DNA of 64,000 nucleotides from Rachycentron canadum (GCA_038496675.1 CM076661.1:9770209-9834208), one strand, 5' to 3'; numbered from the stretch's first letter, positions 1 to 13,151 are shown. Numbers and translations: made by a program. Notes: a model not told the origin generated them from the letters alone.

Positions 1-3000
1 AGGATTTTGTAGAAAGAATTTTTATATGCAATTTCCTTGTCTGTAGAAAAAGAAGCAGTGCTGATTGTTCAATTGTTGCTACAATTGCATTTTTTTGGAG
101 ATTGTATAGTAATACTTATCTATATTATACACTTTTTGTCAAGATTTTGGGCAAATATATTTCTGAATAAATTAGTAAACATAGCTGTATAAATATTATT
201 TTCAATATTTCACTTATTCGATTGAATTAATTTCCAAACTGACTCTAGACTTTTGTCATTAGTGAATTAGTTGTGTCAATTCAGGCCAAACTGGACTGAA
301 AAGTTTTATCTAAATCCCAGAAGCAAACCCATAAATAAACTTTGACTTCCCACATCTTGACAATGGAGCGAATTGTATCCAAAAAATACAGTAAAGGTTG
401 ACATTTTTCACTGCTGTGAAGAACATGACAATCTTAAAGTCCAAGTAAACAATATCCTTAAACTGATCTGGAAAAACCAAGGTTATGCTAACTTGGTTAA
501 GGTTAGGGAAACAATGTGGTTTAGATTAAATTAAACTACCATTGGCTATTAACCTTAAAGGGACGGTGGTCTCCTGTGTCAGAGTTCAGTATTAGCTTGA
601 CATATCCACCCACTTCCTCCTTTGCTGCTGAAAAGTAAGAGTCATCATTCCTATGGTTGTAGCAGACTTTATCACTTGAACATTAGTATATGTTGAAGAT
701 ATTCTCTAGGTAAACTGTGTTGGTTGACAAAATTTGATCAGTCATCACTTTGTAAGAAATGAAGGGATAAAAAGCTTTGAATGAAAATATCCAATCTGCT
801 GTGAGTGTATTTAAATGGATCCAAAGGTTTTTGTTCCGTCATCAGTGTGGGACTGAGAGAAGTGCCACCACCATAATTGCTGACTGCATTGTCTCTGTCT
901 GCCTCTCACTGATGCGCCTCTGCTATTCCCCTTGATCATGGCTATTGTTGTCATCTCCTCTCCTCCAGTGTAATGAGTCAGTGTGTGATGTTGGATGGCT
1001 GCTGACAGTGTGTCCTATGACTCACATTGGGGTGGTACTGCTGTCCCTGCACATCTCAATACAACCCCCACTGCTCCCTTCCCTCTGTTTTCCCATCCGT
1101 GCTCTTCTCTCTCCCTCAGCTTCTGTTTGGACTGTACCTCCCCCAGTGGGAAACAACATCTGCTAATAATAAGTAAACATACTGTAAATGTGACACACGC
1201 AACCCCACCACATATACATGTGTATGGTTCAGTCGGGCAGTTGTGCAGCTAAGCCATAATGTTTATAGGGTTTAATGTGTCACATACCTTTTTTTCTGTG
1301 GAGTAAGAGAAACAAAAAAAGAACTGGCAAAAAAGGGAAAGAGCTGGCACAAAGTGTTGGCCAGTGGAAACTCCAATGATGATTGGGCCAAATTGACTTT
1401 GGAACTGAGTGAGACTGTGTGGGTTTAATTGCATGTGCACGTGCTATGAAGGTTTGTGGCACACTTGATACTTTGAGGGCTATTGGGTTTTGAGATGTAT
1501 TACACGCGCCACTGCTAAAGTGTAAAATATAATGTAACAAAGTCTATATTTGCCCTTATTTTTTTGCCATTATTTCAGCCTTCACATCACAATAGTATTT
1601 TTCCAAAAAACAGAATTTCTTAATTATTTAGATCCACAAACAGAAAGATATTATTATTCCTGCTTGTATCAGTCTCATCTTGTCAACGTGTGACAAACAT
1701 TACACAGTCTGTCATGGTGTGAGGTCTGCTCATGATAGACAGCTTTGCCTGCTTTATGTAAATACCACACTTAAACAGCCCAGCTTTAAAAGGCCTGCGC
1801 ACACATAAACCTTGACGGGCCCTCAGGCCGTGCCGCTGCCTGTAAAACACTGGCTGTTTATGGACGCCTATACCTGCATCCTTCCTCCCATAAACACTTT
1901 TCTTTGTCCTTCTGAGAGCAATGGCTAAGAAGGAGAGGAAGACAAGGAGATTGTTTTTTTGTTTTAGGTCATGTTCGTACTGATTTGAAAAGTAGAGACG
2001 ATCTTGTACTGGGAGCACGCTGGTCAGTACTACATTATTACTTGAGTGCTCAGTTTTTATAGCTCGGAGCATGCCCATCTTCAAACTCTGTCTTTATTTT
2101 GATCTCAATCACACACATAAAATTTTGTGACTGCACCTTGCACAGTTGTGACAATATAGCCCAAAATCTGTGCAGACATATAAACACCTGCCAAATTACT
2201 CAAACCCTCCATGGTAGTTCCTGCTACAATAGGTGACTACAGGATGATTTTGCCATGACGACAGACATGCACGGACTCACAAGGTGCAAACAACAGTGGC
2301 CCTGCTGTCGCAGCTGATAACAATCATATACTATTGTTTCTTGGCCAAAGTTTTTATTTTTTTGCTGTAGCTTTTTTAGGCATAGTTAGGCAACCACATT
2401 AAAATGCCAAAACAATACAAAGGAATGTATACCTCTTCTAGTGAAGAGATGTATTTCAGGCTGCTTTCAAAACATTGTTTGTAACCAGAGCAAGCATCAG
2501 ATCTTTATCACTTAACAGTTAATGTGACAGTCAAAGCAGTCTGTTTGACCTGTTGTTTATCCATTTAGGAGAGCTTCCCCTTTCAGTAGTGAAAAAACTT
2601 GATCTTGTTTGCACGAAAAGGACTTACTAGAGAAAAACAATGCATTTTCACATTTATCTGCATTTATGTGGACATGTTTTTATTCTCCCTTGTTGATGAC
2701 CCTTGGAAACTGCTGCCCTCAGACTTGCCGTAGCCTCTCCCCTGCTCATCCCTGCTCTGAATGCAGACAGACTTCGTACTGTCCACTTGGTACCATTGTC
2801 ATTGTTGAACCAAAGTTCTTTTTATCATGCTGCTGCCCCAACCCACTGTGATTTACTAGCTCTTTGCATCCATAGGCATCCACTTCAGCCAATCGCATTA
2901 AACAGATAAATAACTAGACCAATAAAAGTGTTGTGAGGGGACCGAATGGGCCCTGGAATGCTCATAGTCCATTTGGTGCAGTAAGCAATAGGGAGGGGGG

Positions 3001-3273
3001 TGAGCCGGGGGAGGGTGGGGCTTTTAGTGGAAGGTTTTTTAGGGGTGATATCGTGATTGGTGGTGGAGGTGATGTCATGTCATCCATCTTAGGGAGCCAC
3101 TTCATTAGGCTAATGGAAGGGCTGGACCGCTCACCGTTCATTACTGTATGTGAATGTGTGTGTGTGTGTGGTTGTCCTTCCATTGATGGCAGCTTCCAAG
3201 GCTAAAGTGGTTATGAAGACTAAAGTGATTTTATTAGCCAGGCACATGGCCCATCACTGCATACGGACATAAC

Positions 3274-3285
3274 TGTGTGTGTGTG

Positions 3286-3341
<56 letters not shown>
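3274..3341 (+). repeat. (TG)n microsatellite
   Basis: About 34 dinucleotide units with a single interruption near 3301. The + strand is the pacrg sense strand, so the intron RNA carries a long UG tract. A shorter (TG) run lies just upstream at about 3155-3170. Confidence 0.97.
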
Positions 3342-3342
<1 letters not shown>

Positions 3343-6300
3343 CGGTTTTCACACAGGACAGTAATGACACTGTTTTTGGTGAGGGGAGATAATACAGTAC
3401 ACCTGAGGAGCTAAAGTACACCTTATTCTTTTGATGTTTAAACTACAACCACGTTCCTTCAGTGACTTGCAAAAATGTTAAGTGCAGAGAGGATACTCGC
3501 CACGCTTTAGGGTAATATCAGTGATAGACTTTGTTTTGTCACTAACTTAAATTAGTATGTCACTTCAAATGTTCATTTTGTGACGAGTAAAGAGGACAAA
3601 TGGAACTGTTCTTTGAATTCACTGCACTGCTCGACCTCCCTTCTCTCTCTGTCACTCTTCCTCTCGCTTTCCGTCTCTCCCTCTTTGTCAGTTTTTCCAC
3701 CTGAAGCCCACATGATTTTCTGTCTGGACATGTGCTGTCTTTATGAGAGTGATTCCTCTGATTCCATTCCTCCCTTTGTTGTCCAGGTTAGGGTTACCTT
3801 CAGCAGCGTGTTTTATCTATTTCTTTATATTTTTCAGATGTCGAACGGGGCCTGATGCATTTTGTAACACCTACAGCTTATTGTGATCACTCTGTTCTGT
3901 CCTTTTCTATCCCTGTCTCTCTAGTTCCGGTAATAGGTTAACATTTATCAGTCATTCAAGTGTCTGTCTATGGTAATTGTCATGTAAACACATAAAAAAT
4001 AATACAACTAAGGTAGACATGAGACAAAGCATAATTTAAGTAGTAGACCTGGATTTCTGGATTTCAAATGAAATTGCAATGACACCTTCATTTCAATTAA
4101 ACCCTTTATTTTGAACACGAGGGATCATGAAATGAACCAAATGCAAAGTGTTCTTTATATTCACAAACATCAAATTGAATTTATCACATGCAAAAACAAG
4201 AGCCCATCCATTACCAAACTCTTTCAATTTCCATTCTCTTATTTTGTGGCACCTATAAAATGTCTCCACAGGACATTAACTTGATATTCCATCAATCTTT
4301 TATTCATCTTATTTAGACTATAATTTCAGCATAAGCATACTATTTGTGCATCCAGACTTGTACTGCAGAGGTGTTAATGGAACAGAATAGCCACACTGTG
4401 CCCAGGCTGTGCTTTAATGTTTTATTCAAAAGCCTCCATTTCTCATGGAAAGTAAATCTCAAAAAACAACAACAATGAAAAAGAAACAGAGTAGTTGCCT
4501 TGTAGCAACTTAAACATATACTCTACACATTAAGATGTGTAAATGAGAGGAAGGGGTGGCGGGTAGCCTTAGCACTTACGGACACCTGCTACCAAAGCAA
4601 AGGCACACCAGACAAGCTGTTTCTTATGAATATTCATTTCATCACTATTAGCTTGCGTTACTGAAGTTCGCAAACCACCCACAATAAACATGAAAATATT
4701 CCCTGCTCTTCATATATTATTTGTGGCAGCCATTAATTTGATGTGATCTGAGGAATGAAGAGTGCTGTGACATTTTCACATGAACATATGTAGCTGTGGA
4801 CATTTTCTTTGAACTCTGAGATAAACTTTGATGGACTGATGGATTAAAAAACATCAAACCCCGTCAATGCCTATTGGATTCCTGTCAAACATTTTAGACA
4901 TTAGACGACAGTCTTTCTACTGTCAGCCCTGAGTACATATTTGTTTGCTTTATATATATATAAAAGATAACATTATGACAGGACTTGGGGATGCTATTGT
5001 CTGAAGTAACCTGTGAGCTGCAGGTTACGTCAGGCTAGACACTGAGGAGATATGAAGGTATGAAGTGATATATTTGCATAGGTTTTTACCCAAGGTAATT
5101 CAGCACCTGCTTTTAAGTGATAGCACTGAAGATGATAAGGAGTCTTCCATTACCTGTATGAAGCAAAAACAGATAAGACAAAGCTTTTTGACCACTGACT
5201 TTATATGGTTCCTGGAGGTATGTTTGCTGAATTTTTCTTGCATTACAAGGTACAGTATGTGTTAATATGTTAATCTGAGGCCATTTCACGTGCCATCAGA
5301 CTTTATGGTTTGCTTTCAGAGCTTTGTGTACATGTTACGTGCCTATGCCTGTATTAGTGGGCTTTTGCATTTCAAAGCACGGTGCTTGTTTGGTTCATGT
5401 GCACTACACACTGTGGTGGCCTTTAACGCCTGTCCCTGGTGCAGATCGATTTTGTGCCTAGCCAGCAGCCCACTGCTAACCTTGAGGTAAGCTGGCGTAA
5501 TGAGATCGCATCTGACGACATTGACTCACACCTGACAGCACTGACACTCTCCTTCCAGCCGGGGAGAGGCACAGAGGGGGAAAGGCTAGGTCATCTGTGG
5601 TATGCTGTACTATTAAAGGCTTTAATCATTTATTCTCTTAATAAAACTGTAATATTTTTTTCTTTTAAATGTCTAAGTGGTTGACAAAAAGACAGGGAAA
5701 TATTATTAAGAATTAGCTGCTCTTGTTGCAACTGTTTTTAATCAGATTATCCCTAATATCGTTAACTTGCAAGTGACAGAGCCATTGTGTATTGCACCAT
5801 TACAGACTTCTTTTGTTTGCCCATAATCCTTAAATTATCCAAAACATCTCTCAGGAGAGAAAGTGGTATGTTGGGCATGTTTGCTCTGTGAGAACAAGAT
5901 TTCAGGGTGAACCTCTGTTGTTCCTGAAAGCTCAGCAGCTGTAGCTTCTCAGTGTGCAGCACAGTCAAATTCAGAGTGTACATTTGCTGTTGCATTGTAT
6001 GCAATCTGTAGGCACTGCTGGGTAATGCATGGCCCATTGTCCAGCCAAAGCTGTGAAAAGAAGTCCTTCGTCTGTATTTTCTGACCCAGATGAAAAACCT
6101 TGCTACAGCTGACCACAGAGATAATTTGTCACCACAAGCCAACACATATACACTTGTTCGCCATGAATAATGTGGAATCTAGTTTGAAAATAATTAAAAA
6201 GTAGCTGCCTGTCTAAGTCATCAGTGTGACATACCTGTGGATATAACATGAGATGACTCTTTCCTTTAGATGTGTGACAAGCATACTGAAACTGACTCAC

Positions 6301-7100
6301 ACATGCATGTATCAGGCTACAATTGGATGAGATGGGACTGGGATAATCATTATCTGAGTGGTGGTAATTGAAACAATAATAGACATGGTAACAGCTTGGA
6401 AAATAGCATTGATCCATCATCTAAGATGAGCCCTTTTTGTGCATTAATACCGTGACTAAATGGTGCAAACTGATATTGCTCTCGGTCATGGCTAGGTCTA
6501 GTTTGCTAATTGAAAAAGAAATGAGCAAGAGGAGGGTTTTGTGAGGTGTGGTAGTCTGATTCTTCCACCTTTCCTCAGTGGGGTTTTAAATCCCTCCCAC
6601 AGCCCATTTCTAAGGAAAAGCTTAGACAAATCCACGGCACAATTTTGGCGGAAGTGTGGAATTGGAATTCAATTCCTGTATACCTACGCACAGATGTAGA
6701 CTAGTAAGCCAGTGGGAGCCAGATCAATAGGAATCTAACAACTCAGGAGTATCCTCAGTAGAAAACGTCTTTGTCTCAACCTTGTCTACACATTCCTCCC
6801 GTCTTACTTTCCGCTGTGCAATCTGACCTTGACACATTTTCCTCTTCTTGGCATGTTGCTTTGCTGATGTCCAACTTTCTCCGGGTTGAAATGGCACTGA
6901 GCTGTAGCTAGCCTATAGACTGAACACTGCTGCGCTGGATGAACACATGGAAAATGAGATCACTGACCTACAGCAAAGGTTAGACTTCAGTAAGCATGAG
7001 CAGTCAGATGATGGCTGGTAGAGGGGTTGCAGGTTTAATAAACTACTGCTGGCCATAAGCCTATTGTTTTACTTCTCTGCTCACAACCTCATATGGATAT

Positions 7101-7114
7101 GTGTGTGTTGTGTT

Positions 7115-7151
<37 letters not shown>

Positions 7152-7156
7152 GTGTA
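7101..7156 (+). repeat. imperfect (TG)n / (TGTA) microsatellite
   Basis: A TG-rich tract with interspersed TA steps. A second short TG run is at about 7280-7299. Both are in the last pacrg intron. Confidence 0.9.
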
Positions 7157-7436
7157 TTGTGATGTTACTGAAGTTGCAACTCTCATTGTGGCTAGCTGTG
7201 TTAAGCTGAAATTCTGTTATTGATCATGCACAAAGGTTGAGATGGAAAAGCAACAGAGTGGGAATGGGCCCAACTCCAGGTGTGTGTGTGTGTGTGTTTG
7301 CATGATTGTGTATGTGAGCCACAGCTGTACCATCCGTCAGCCTCTGGCTTATCCATTAGGGGAAAAGGGGGCTGGGGACCCTGGCAGAGGGAAATACCAG
7401 TGTGAGGGAAAGAAGACTGTTTGAGGCAGAACTGGG

Positions 7437-7785
7437 AAGTAACAAAGGACATTTACATTACTTATGTACAATTGTGAAGTACTGGTGATTCTCTTGAGTA
7501 TGTCTATTTTGTGACATTTGTTATATATACTCTAAAACTATAATTTGCTAAATCATTTTCTTTACTTGCTTTTGCATGTAAAACATATGATAGGCACAAA
7601 ATAAACTACCACTTGGACAAAACCAACCCATATAACACACATTGTGCATCAAGAATTTAACACGGACCATTCTTATAAACAAGTTAATTTTTCTGTTAAT
7701 CCTTTTGGATATATTCTTTAGTTTTAGCTGGTGTTGTATTTCTATTTTAACTAAATGAAGCAAAATACTTTTTCTTCTACGTTAA
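7437..7785. repeat. Degenerate copy of a common fish interspersed repeat
   Basis: The stretch opens with GTAAC..A..ACATTTAC, then CTTGAGTA. It has AAAACATATGATA near 7580 and AATAAACTACC near 7600, and closes with a TACTTTTTCTTCTAC-like end near 7765-7780. These blocks appear in the same order as in a very common teleost repeat that I recall as starting with 'GTAACTAAGTACATTTACTCAAGTACT' type sequence and ending in 'AATACTTCTTCCACC'. The match is from memory, so the family name is left open. The copy is diverged and has no open frame. Confidence 0.5.
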
Positions 7786-8058
7786 GTCCTCATGCATCGC
7801 TCCCTCTCTCTGGTTTTCCACTCACTCTCTAACTCTCTCTGTCCTTGACATGTGTAATTACTTATAAGCACACACATTCCCTCTTCACATGTGTGTACTT
7901 CTCCATATATGTGTGTCAATAGGTGTAAACATATGTACTATACACATAAAAATATATACAGTAATGACATCTATTCACACAGACACACTGCTAGGATGTT
8001 AGGATACTTTCTTTCACTCTGTCTTCCTGCCTTCCTTTTACAGACACCTGTGGTTAAG

Positions 8059-8113
8059 CACACACACACACACAAACACACACACATACACGCGCACATA
8101 CATACACACACAC
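8059..8113 (+). repeat. imperfect (CA)n microsatellite
   Basis: A CA tract with interruptions (CAAACA, CATACACGCGCACATACATA). A purer CA tract follows 165 bp downstream. Confidence 0.93.
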
Positions 8114-8274
8114 CTGGTGTCTCCCACCTCTGTGCCAGAGTGTGAGTCTCTTTATGAGAGGCCTGTCTGCGCCCAACTGTGAGGCCCTTTTAATTAGAGC
8201 CCTGCTGTTAAGCACAGGCCTCCTCCAGTGGTCTCATCCACTCCACACCACCTCCTCGCACATACACACCCTCT

Positions 8275-8277
<3 letters not shown>

Positions 8278-8323
<46 letters not shown>
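8278..8323 (+). repeat. (CA)n microsatellite
   Basis: About 23 uninterrupted CA units followed by a CCACC-rich tail to about 8338. In the last pacrg intron. Confidence 0.97.
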
Positions 8324-8324
<1 letters not shown>

Positions 8325-8895
8325 ACCCCCACCACCACAACTATGCCTCTCTCTCCCTCTCCATATGCTATAGTTCACACATAGTATCCACATACATAAA
8401 ACAGTTTTTACTGTAGGTCAATTTGAAATTCATTGCACAACATCAGATTCCACATCTAGAATCAGTTTATAATCAGATTTGCAAGAGGTTTTCTTATATT
8501 GTTTAAAAACTTCATCTAGTTGAAAAAGAATAAAAAAGCACAGTTAAATTTGGTCAGACATATATATAAAAAAAACATTGCAGCAGTCATTTACATACTG
8601 TGTGAGATTCACTAAAAACCTAAATGAGACAGAAAAGATGTGAACTTGAAGCCTCAGTATTTCAAGCAGTGTATTCTTCATGTAGTTTTGGTACGTTTAT
8701 CAACTAAATCTCATCCAGGATATTGGAGAGTATATTTTGTTAAAGCCTTTTTAAGCTGCAATAAAGTGAATTACTGGAAGTAGATTTAAGCTTGAGGGAA
8801 AACATTTGTAAACCATTGTTGTGGAGCCTTGCGCACACACAGAATTAAAAGATTCTACTTAGACTTTTATGATTTAGATTAACAGGGTTAACAAT

Positions 8896-8945
8896 TCAAT
8901 CTATAACTTTATTGATTCCCAATGGTAAGTAGAACATTTACATCA
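8896..8945. repeat. Possible fish retroelement tail remnant
   Basis: The phrase CTATAACTTTATTGATTCCCAATGG resembles the 'ACTTTATTGATCCCC..GGGAAATTC' sequence common at one end of fish non-LTR elements, which are often beside (TAGA) repeats. An (AGAT)n tract lies about 950 bp further on, too far to prove a link. The resemblance is from memory and short. Confidence 0.3.
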
Positions 8946-9901
8946 GGAGGAATTAGTGTATACCTTTATGAAAACAAATTGTGTATTAAGACAATGTGTA
9001 TTCCTTATGCTGAGTCTAGAAAAAGTGTGGATCAGTAATAGCACACAATGACAACACATGGACACATATAACACCCTCAGCTGTGCAGCAGTCGTCAACT
9101 TCTCCACAAAGTATTCCTGGAACTTGAGCTGTTCCATCGCACTCATAACCTGCATTCCTCCATTTCCCTTTTTGGGCAAGGCCTCTTGAAAAAAAGGGAA
9201 AGAAAGAAAAAATGGTCTGTTTCATTCATTGATTCTCTTCTGCATGTGGTTGTTATGTTCAAAGAGCTGTTGTGTTGGGAGGGCCTTCCTCTCTAAGCTG
9301 CTTTCACAAGAAACCTCCACAATCAGGGGTAAGTTGATTAGAAACAATGGCAGGTGGGTTGATATTATGTTAAATCAGCTCTGGAATTTTGAGTTAAACT
9401 TTCTTAAGCTGCTGCAGTGTGTGTGTCACCCGGGTCCTGGCAAGAGAAGAGATTATAACCATAAAACATACACATAATGCATGCTAGCCTCAGTCAGAAG
9501 TCTTAATATGGGGTAACAGTACAGCTTTGTCAGAGGTTTAGAGAAAAAATTGAAACAGCAAGGAGTTCTGATACTTATCTGTCCCAATTTACCAACAGTC
9601 AATAAACCCCTAAAATCAACTGTCTATACATATGAAATTAGTTTAGAGCTAACACAGAGCGCTGGCTGCATCTGTGACTGCTTGTCTTCAGCTTGATGTG
9701 GGAAGACAGGTTGTTTAGGACCGTGGGGAATGAGGGATGGAGAAAGAGCAGGGTGGTGGAGGAGGAGGAGGAGGAAGGCTGCAGCTGTTGTTGTGTAGTT
9801 TAGTGTTGGTCTGGTGTTGTTTGCCAGAAATCGCAGCACAGCCCAAAAGAAGCAAAACCCAGGTTGCTTTAATGAAAGAAAAGGATAGATAGAAAGATTA
9901 T

Positions 9902-9902
<1 letters not shown>

Positions 9903-9950
<48 letters not shown>
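9903..9950 (+). repeat. (AGAT)12 tetranucleotide microsatellite
   Basis: Twelve uninterrupted tetranucleotide units, preceded by two degenerate units at about 9885-9900. Located in the last pacrg intron. Confidence 0.98.
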
Positions 9951-11590
9951 TTATTTACCACATCTTTTACCCTCAACTGCCTTGCCTATGGGCTAATGAC
10001 CCCTCCAATCCCAGGGATTTAGCATGAAAGGCAGAAATAAAGCACCTTTTCGGTGCCACCTTCCTTTTCTTCCTCCACCTTCTGTGTAGCAAATGTCGCT
10101 GTGCAGAGAATCCTCCCCTGTCTGTATCTGTATCGACCCTTCCTCTTCCTCAGAGGAACAGACAGCTAGATCCTGCTAGGGCCCTTTTCCTTCTGTTCAC
10201 AGGGCGGACATTTTTATTATGATTGTTTTTAAAGATTTTTTTTTCTATCTCTCTCTCTCTGCCTAGGGTTTCAGATATTGCCGAAAGCAGAGAGTGAGAG
10301 AAAGAAAAAAAAAGACAGGGAAGGGGGAGAGGAATAGCGAGAAAGAAAGTTATTTTGCTGAAGGACATTTGCAGAGGCAGCTTTTAACACCCCCTCCCCC
10401 TTCCCCTCCATCCCCCCTTAAACACACTTCTCCCTTTTCTGCTCTTTAAATATTGAGAATCATTGCAAATTCTTCTAGCCTCTTCCTTTTGACGCCACTG
10501 TCCTCCCAACAGCTCAGCAATAGAAATGCACTTGGAAGGGGCTGAGCAGCAGCCCCCCACCTCTCCCTTGCAGGACCTCCTCACTCCCCTCTCCAGGCCC
10601 CAGTAAACGGGCCTACAGCTTTGTTGGTTCCCAAGCCTCACCTCTTCTCCGGCTCCCCATGCTCTTTGCCTGAAGGCCAAGCTCTCCCTCTGGGCTGGCT
10701 TTGGCTGCTCATTTCTGCTAACAGGGGGTGACTCTCCAAGGGCCTGACTTTTTAACCTATGCCAACATACATGCACACAAACACACACACACACACTCAG
10801 CTGAAACAGATTGTAAGAGTGACCTGGCTGACTCTTGTCACTTTTTTCTTCACTTTTCACCACTGTCCCAGCTTACACACATCACAGCATAATGTTGTCC
10901 TCATGCCTTCCTGATTGCTTTGCCATTTTTCTTTTAGTGCACAGATGGATGTATTTTAGATGCCATTTAAGATTTTGCTGCTAACTAGTAGGGTGTGGAT
11001 GCTTGTGTTGTGGGTAGCTCAAGAATAAAACAGCCTGTGTTTAGATATGAACAAGAGCTTTTCTTAAAGGCTACATTCTTTCGCATATGAAGTTATTGCT
11101 GTTTTTTTTCTCCAAAAGGAAAACAGTAAATAGCTGCTAAATAAAGCCAGTGCTGTTAAAGTTGCACTGAGCTGAGGCTAAGCAACGGTCAAACCACGGT
11201 TGGAGAAATCTCCCCCATCGCTTTCATGTAAAACAGGAGAGCAAATCCTGACGATGAAGCAAGTGCAGCAGACTGAGATCATAGACGTGTTACTGCTTAA
11301 CAGCCCACTTTATGGGACTGGCTCTCTTTGTGTTTTAATGAGGAGGCCATGAATGGGTGGAAAGCTGAGGAGAGAGAGAAAGAGGGAGAGGGGGGTGGTT
11401 GTGTCTGTCAGGGAAGATGAGAGATTAGAAAAGATTGAGAGAGAATAAAGGATGGAGTGTTAGAAGAAATGAGAGATAGGTTTTATGTCCCCTTCTCTTT
11501 TTGAGTTTAAACAGGAGCAAGAGATGTTGCTGAGGGGTCCCTCCTTAAAGTGCTGCTGTTAATTTTTCACGTCACAGGTACACTTGACAA

Positions 11591-11677
11591 TTCTCTTCTC
11601 TTCTCTTCTCTTCTCTTCTCTTCTCTTCTCTTCTCTTCTCTTCTCTTCTCTTCTCTTCTCTTCTCTTCTCTTCTCTT
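11591..11677 (+). repeat. (TTCTC)17 pentanucleotide array
   Basis: Seventeen perfect TTCTC units plus a partial one, with no interruption. In the sense RNA of the pacrg intron this is (UUCUC)n, a run of polypyrimidine-tract-binding-protein-type motifs. It ends about 1.06 kb upstream of the terminal pacrg exon. Confidence 0.98.
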
Positions 11678-11899
11678 GCACATTTGGATCAAGTGACCAC
11701 TGTTTTTCTTTGTTTCATTTTGTTGCCTCAAGAAATAGGAAATAAATCCACAGTTTCCCCCACAGACATTTTTAGCAAGTAAATGTGGACACCTGTTTGT
11801 GCGTGCCCTCTCTATACTTACCTCTCTCTGAAAAGTGTTTTGAGCCCCAAGTGCATTGGCATGAGATTGGCAGTTTGCTGTGTGCTGATAAAGTCACGA

Positions 11900-11901
<2 letters not shown>

Positions 11902-11957
<56 letters not shown>
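11902..11957 (+). repeat. (TG)28 microsatellite
   Basis: A perfect TG run of about 28 units, ending about 780 nt before the pacrg terminal exon. In sense RNA it is (UG)n. It also produces an artificial Cys-Val reading frame that is not a gene. Confidence 0.98.
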
Positions 11958-11958
<1 letters not shown>

Positions 11959-12735
11959 AAGTGTGCCTGCTGGTTAAAAGGAGGAAGAAGGAGGGAGTGG
12001 AGGCTGGACACCTCAGGAATCTTTTTTTCGATAACAAGTTCCCCCAGCACGCTAGAGCTCTATTGTACAATTTTGTGTGTTTTACTCCACTGTCTGTGTG
12101 TGTTTGTGTCCTCTAGGGAGAGGAGGTTCTGTAGCTTTTTTGCTGCATTGTTATTGGCCACAAGTGAATTATACTTTCTATTTGCCATTGATCACACTCA
12201 CATGGAAAATGCAATAACATACTCACGTAGCAAATCAAAATTGGACATTTATATGGCGTCATGGTTGTTTTCGTCTCAGGTTTTTATACAAGTGCAAATT
12301 CACACAAATGAGTGCATACACATACCTGTGGAACGTGACTCCAGGTCACTGCTCATGGTTTGTGTGCATCAGTGCAACAGCAGAGCTGTCACTGACTCAT
12401 CTGTCCTATACACTGCTCTTCTCTCTGCAGGCTGCCTCATTAAACTTTCAACTGAACAGTTAAAAACTCTTCTGCTATTTGGTCCCAACTGGCCACAGCA
12501 TAAGAGCAGCAAATTAAATTCAGTCTGTCCACTGGGTTTGAAGTCAGATGGAAGGATGGCATTTACCAAGTCAGTCTGCTGCAAAGCGATGCAGCTTGGC
12601 CACAGGTGGTGCTTTGTGAGCCCTGACATCAACCTCACAGTCTGTGATGACCCAGACGGCGCTAAAATATAACTTATCTTGTTTTTTGTTTTTTATTATT
12701 AGTCTATCTGTCTCTCTCTGTTTCTGTGTCCCTAG

Positions 12736-12896
12736 CCAACTCTGGAGATGGCATCGACTACAGCCAGCAGAAGAGAGAGAACATCGGCGACCTGATCCAG
12801 GAGACTCTGGAGGTGTTTGAGCGTTATGGAGGAGAGGACGCCTTCATAAACATCAAATACATGGTGCCCACCTACGAGTCCTGCATGATCAACTAA
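12736..12896 (+). CDS. pacrg: PACRG (parkin co-regulated protein), terminal coding exon
   Basis: PACRG is a conserved ciliary protein. With CFAP20 it builds the inner junction between A and B tubules of axonemal doublets, and in spermatids it partners MEIG1 in cargo transport. Visible here is the C-terminal end: a split first codon (two bases), then 52 codons from NSGDGIDYSQQKREN through GDLIQETLEVFERYGGEDAF to VPTYESCMIN and a TAA at 12894-12896. The acceptor is a pyrimidine tract ending CCCTAG at 12735. Compared with the human C-terminus as I remember it, about five residues differ (for example Met-Ile for the final Leu-Leu before Asn). The sequence is PACRG rather than the paralogue PACRGL. 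The earlier exons, which encode the rest of the helical-repeat domain, are outside the window. The next gene downstream is quaking, on the same strand, as in mammals. Confidence 0.96.
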
Positions 12897-13145
12897 GGGG
12901 GACAGTCACCTTTGACATTGTACAGACTCTTGACTTTACCTCTTTGTCACTTCTTTTTATCTGCCCCCAATCCCCAAGTTTACATGAAACCCTTATCCCT
13001 TTTTATCCTTGCCTTCCCCTAATCTTGACTTGACTTGCTCTCTTTCTTTCTGAACCCAAAACTAGGTCCTCTGCTCTATATCCAAAACCCATTGCCCCTG
13101 CATCTCTTCCTCCCTCCAAGCGCTTTAGCATTTTTTAAAACTCTT

Positions 13146-13151
13146 ATTAAA
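13146..13151 (+). terminator. pacrg: Candidate pacrg poly(A) signal (ATTAAA)
   Basis: ATTAAA is the commonest variant of the poly(A) hexamer. It lies 250 nt after the stop codon and is followed within about 20-45 nt by a U/GU-rich stretch (TTTTCTCTGTCTGTATTTG). No canonical AATAAA occurs between the stop codon and this point. A second ATTAAA at 13244-13249 is an alternative. The 3'UTR would then be roughly 12897 to about 13170. Confidence 0.35.

Larger units (their letters stand above)
1..12735 (+). other. pacrg: pacrg, 3' part of the last intron
   Basis: No coding exon was found here on either strand. The stretch is assigned to pacrg because it runs directly into the acceptor of the terminal pacrg exon (pyrimidine tract about 12700-12733, AG at 12734-12735) and no earlier pacrg exon is visible. 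It holds (TG)n, (CA)n, (AGAT)n and (TTCTC)n tracts and two probable fish repeat remnants, listed separately. The rest is AT-rich unique-looking DNA in which I see nothing definite. The intron is therefore longer than 12.7 kb; long introns are usual for this gene in vertebrates. An unrecognised small noncoding exon cannot be excluded. Confidence 0.7.

Noticed and set aside
11591..11677. CRISPR-like regular array
   Set aside because: The unit is five bases with no spacers. It is a microsatellite in animal DNA, as is the (AGAT)12 tract at 9903.
11785..12672. Longest open frame of the window (295 codons, + strand)
   Set aside because: It begins in and runs through a (TG)n tract (Cys-Val repeats), has no recognisable domain, no splice logic, and ends just before the real pacrg exon. 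It is a repeat-driven artefact.
1..12735. Earlier pacrg exons
   Set aside because: No frame in this stretch encodes the preceding PACRG segment (family motif around NRQVICVTLKVLQHL) with splice borders.
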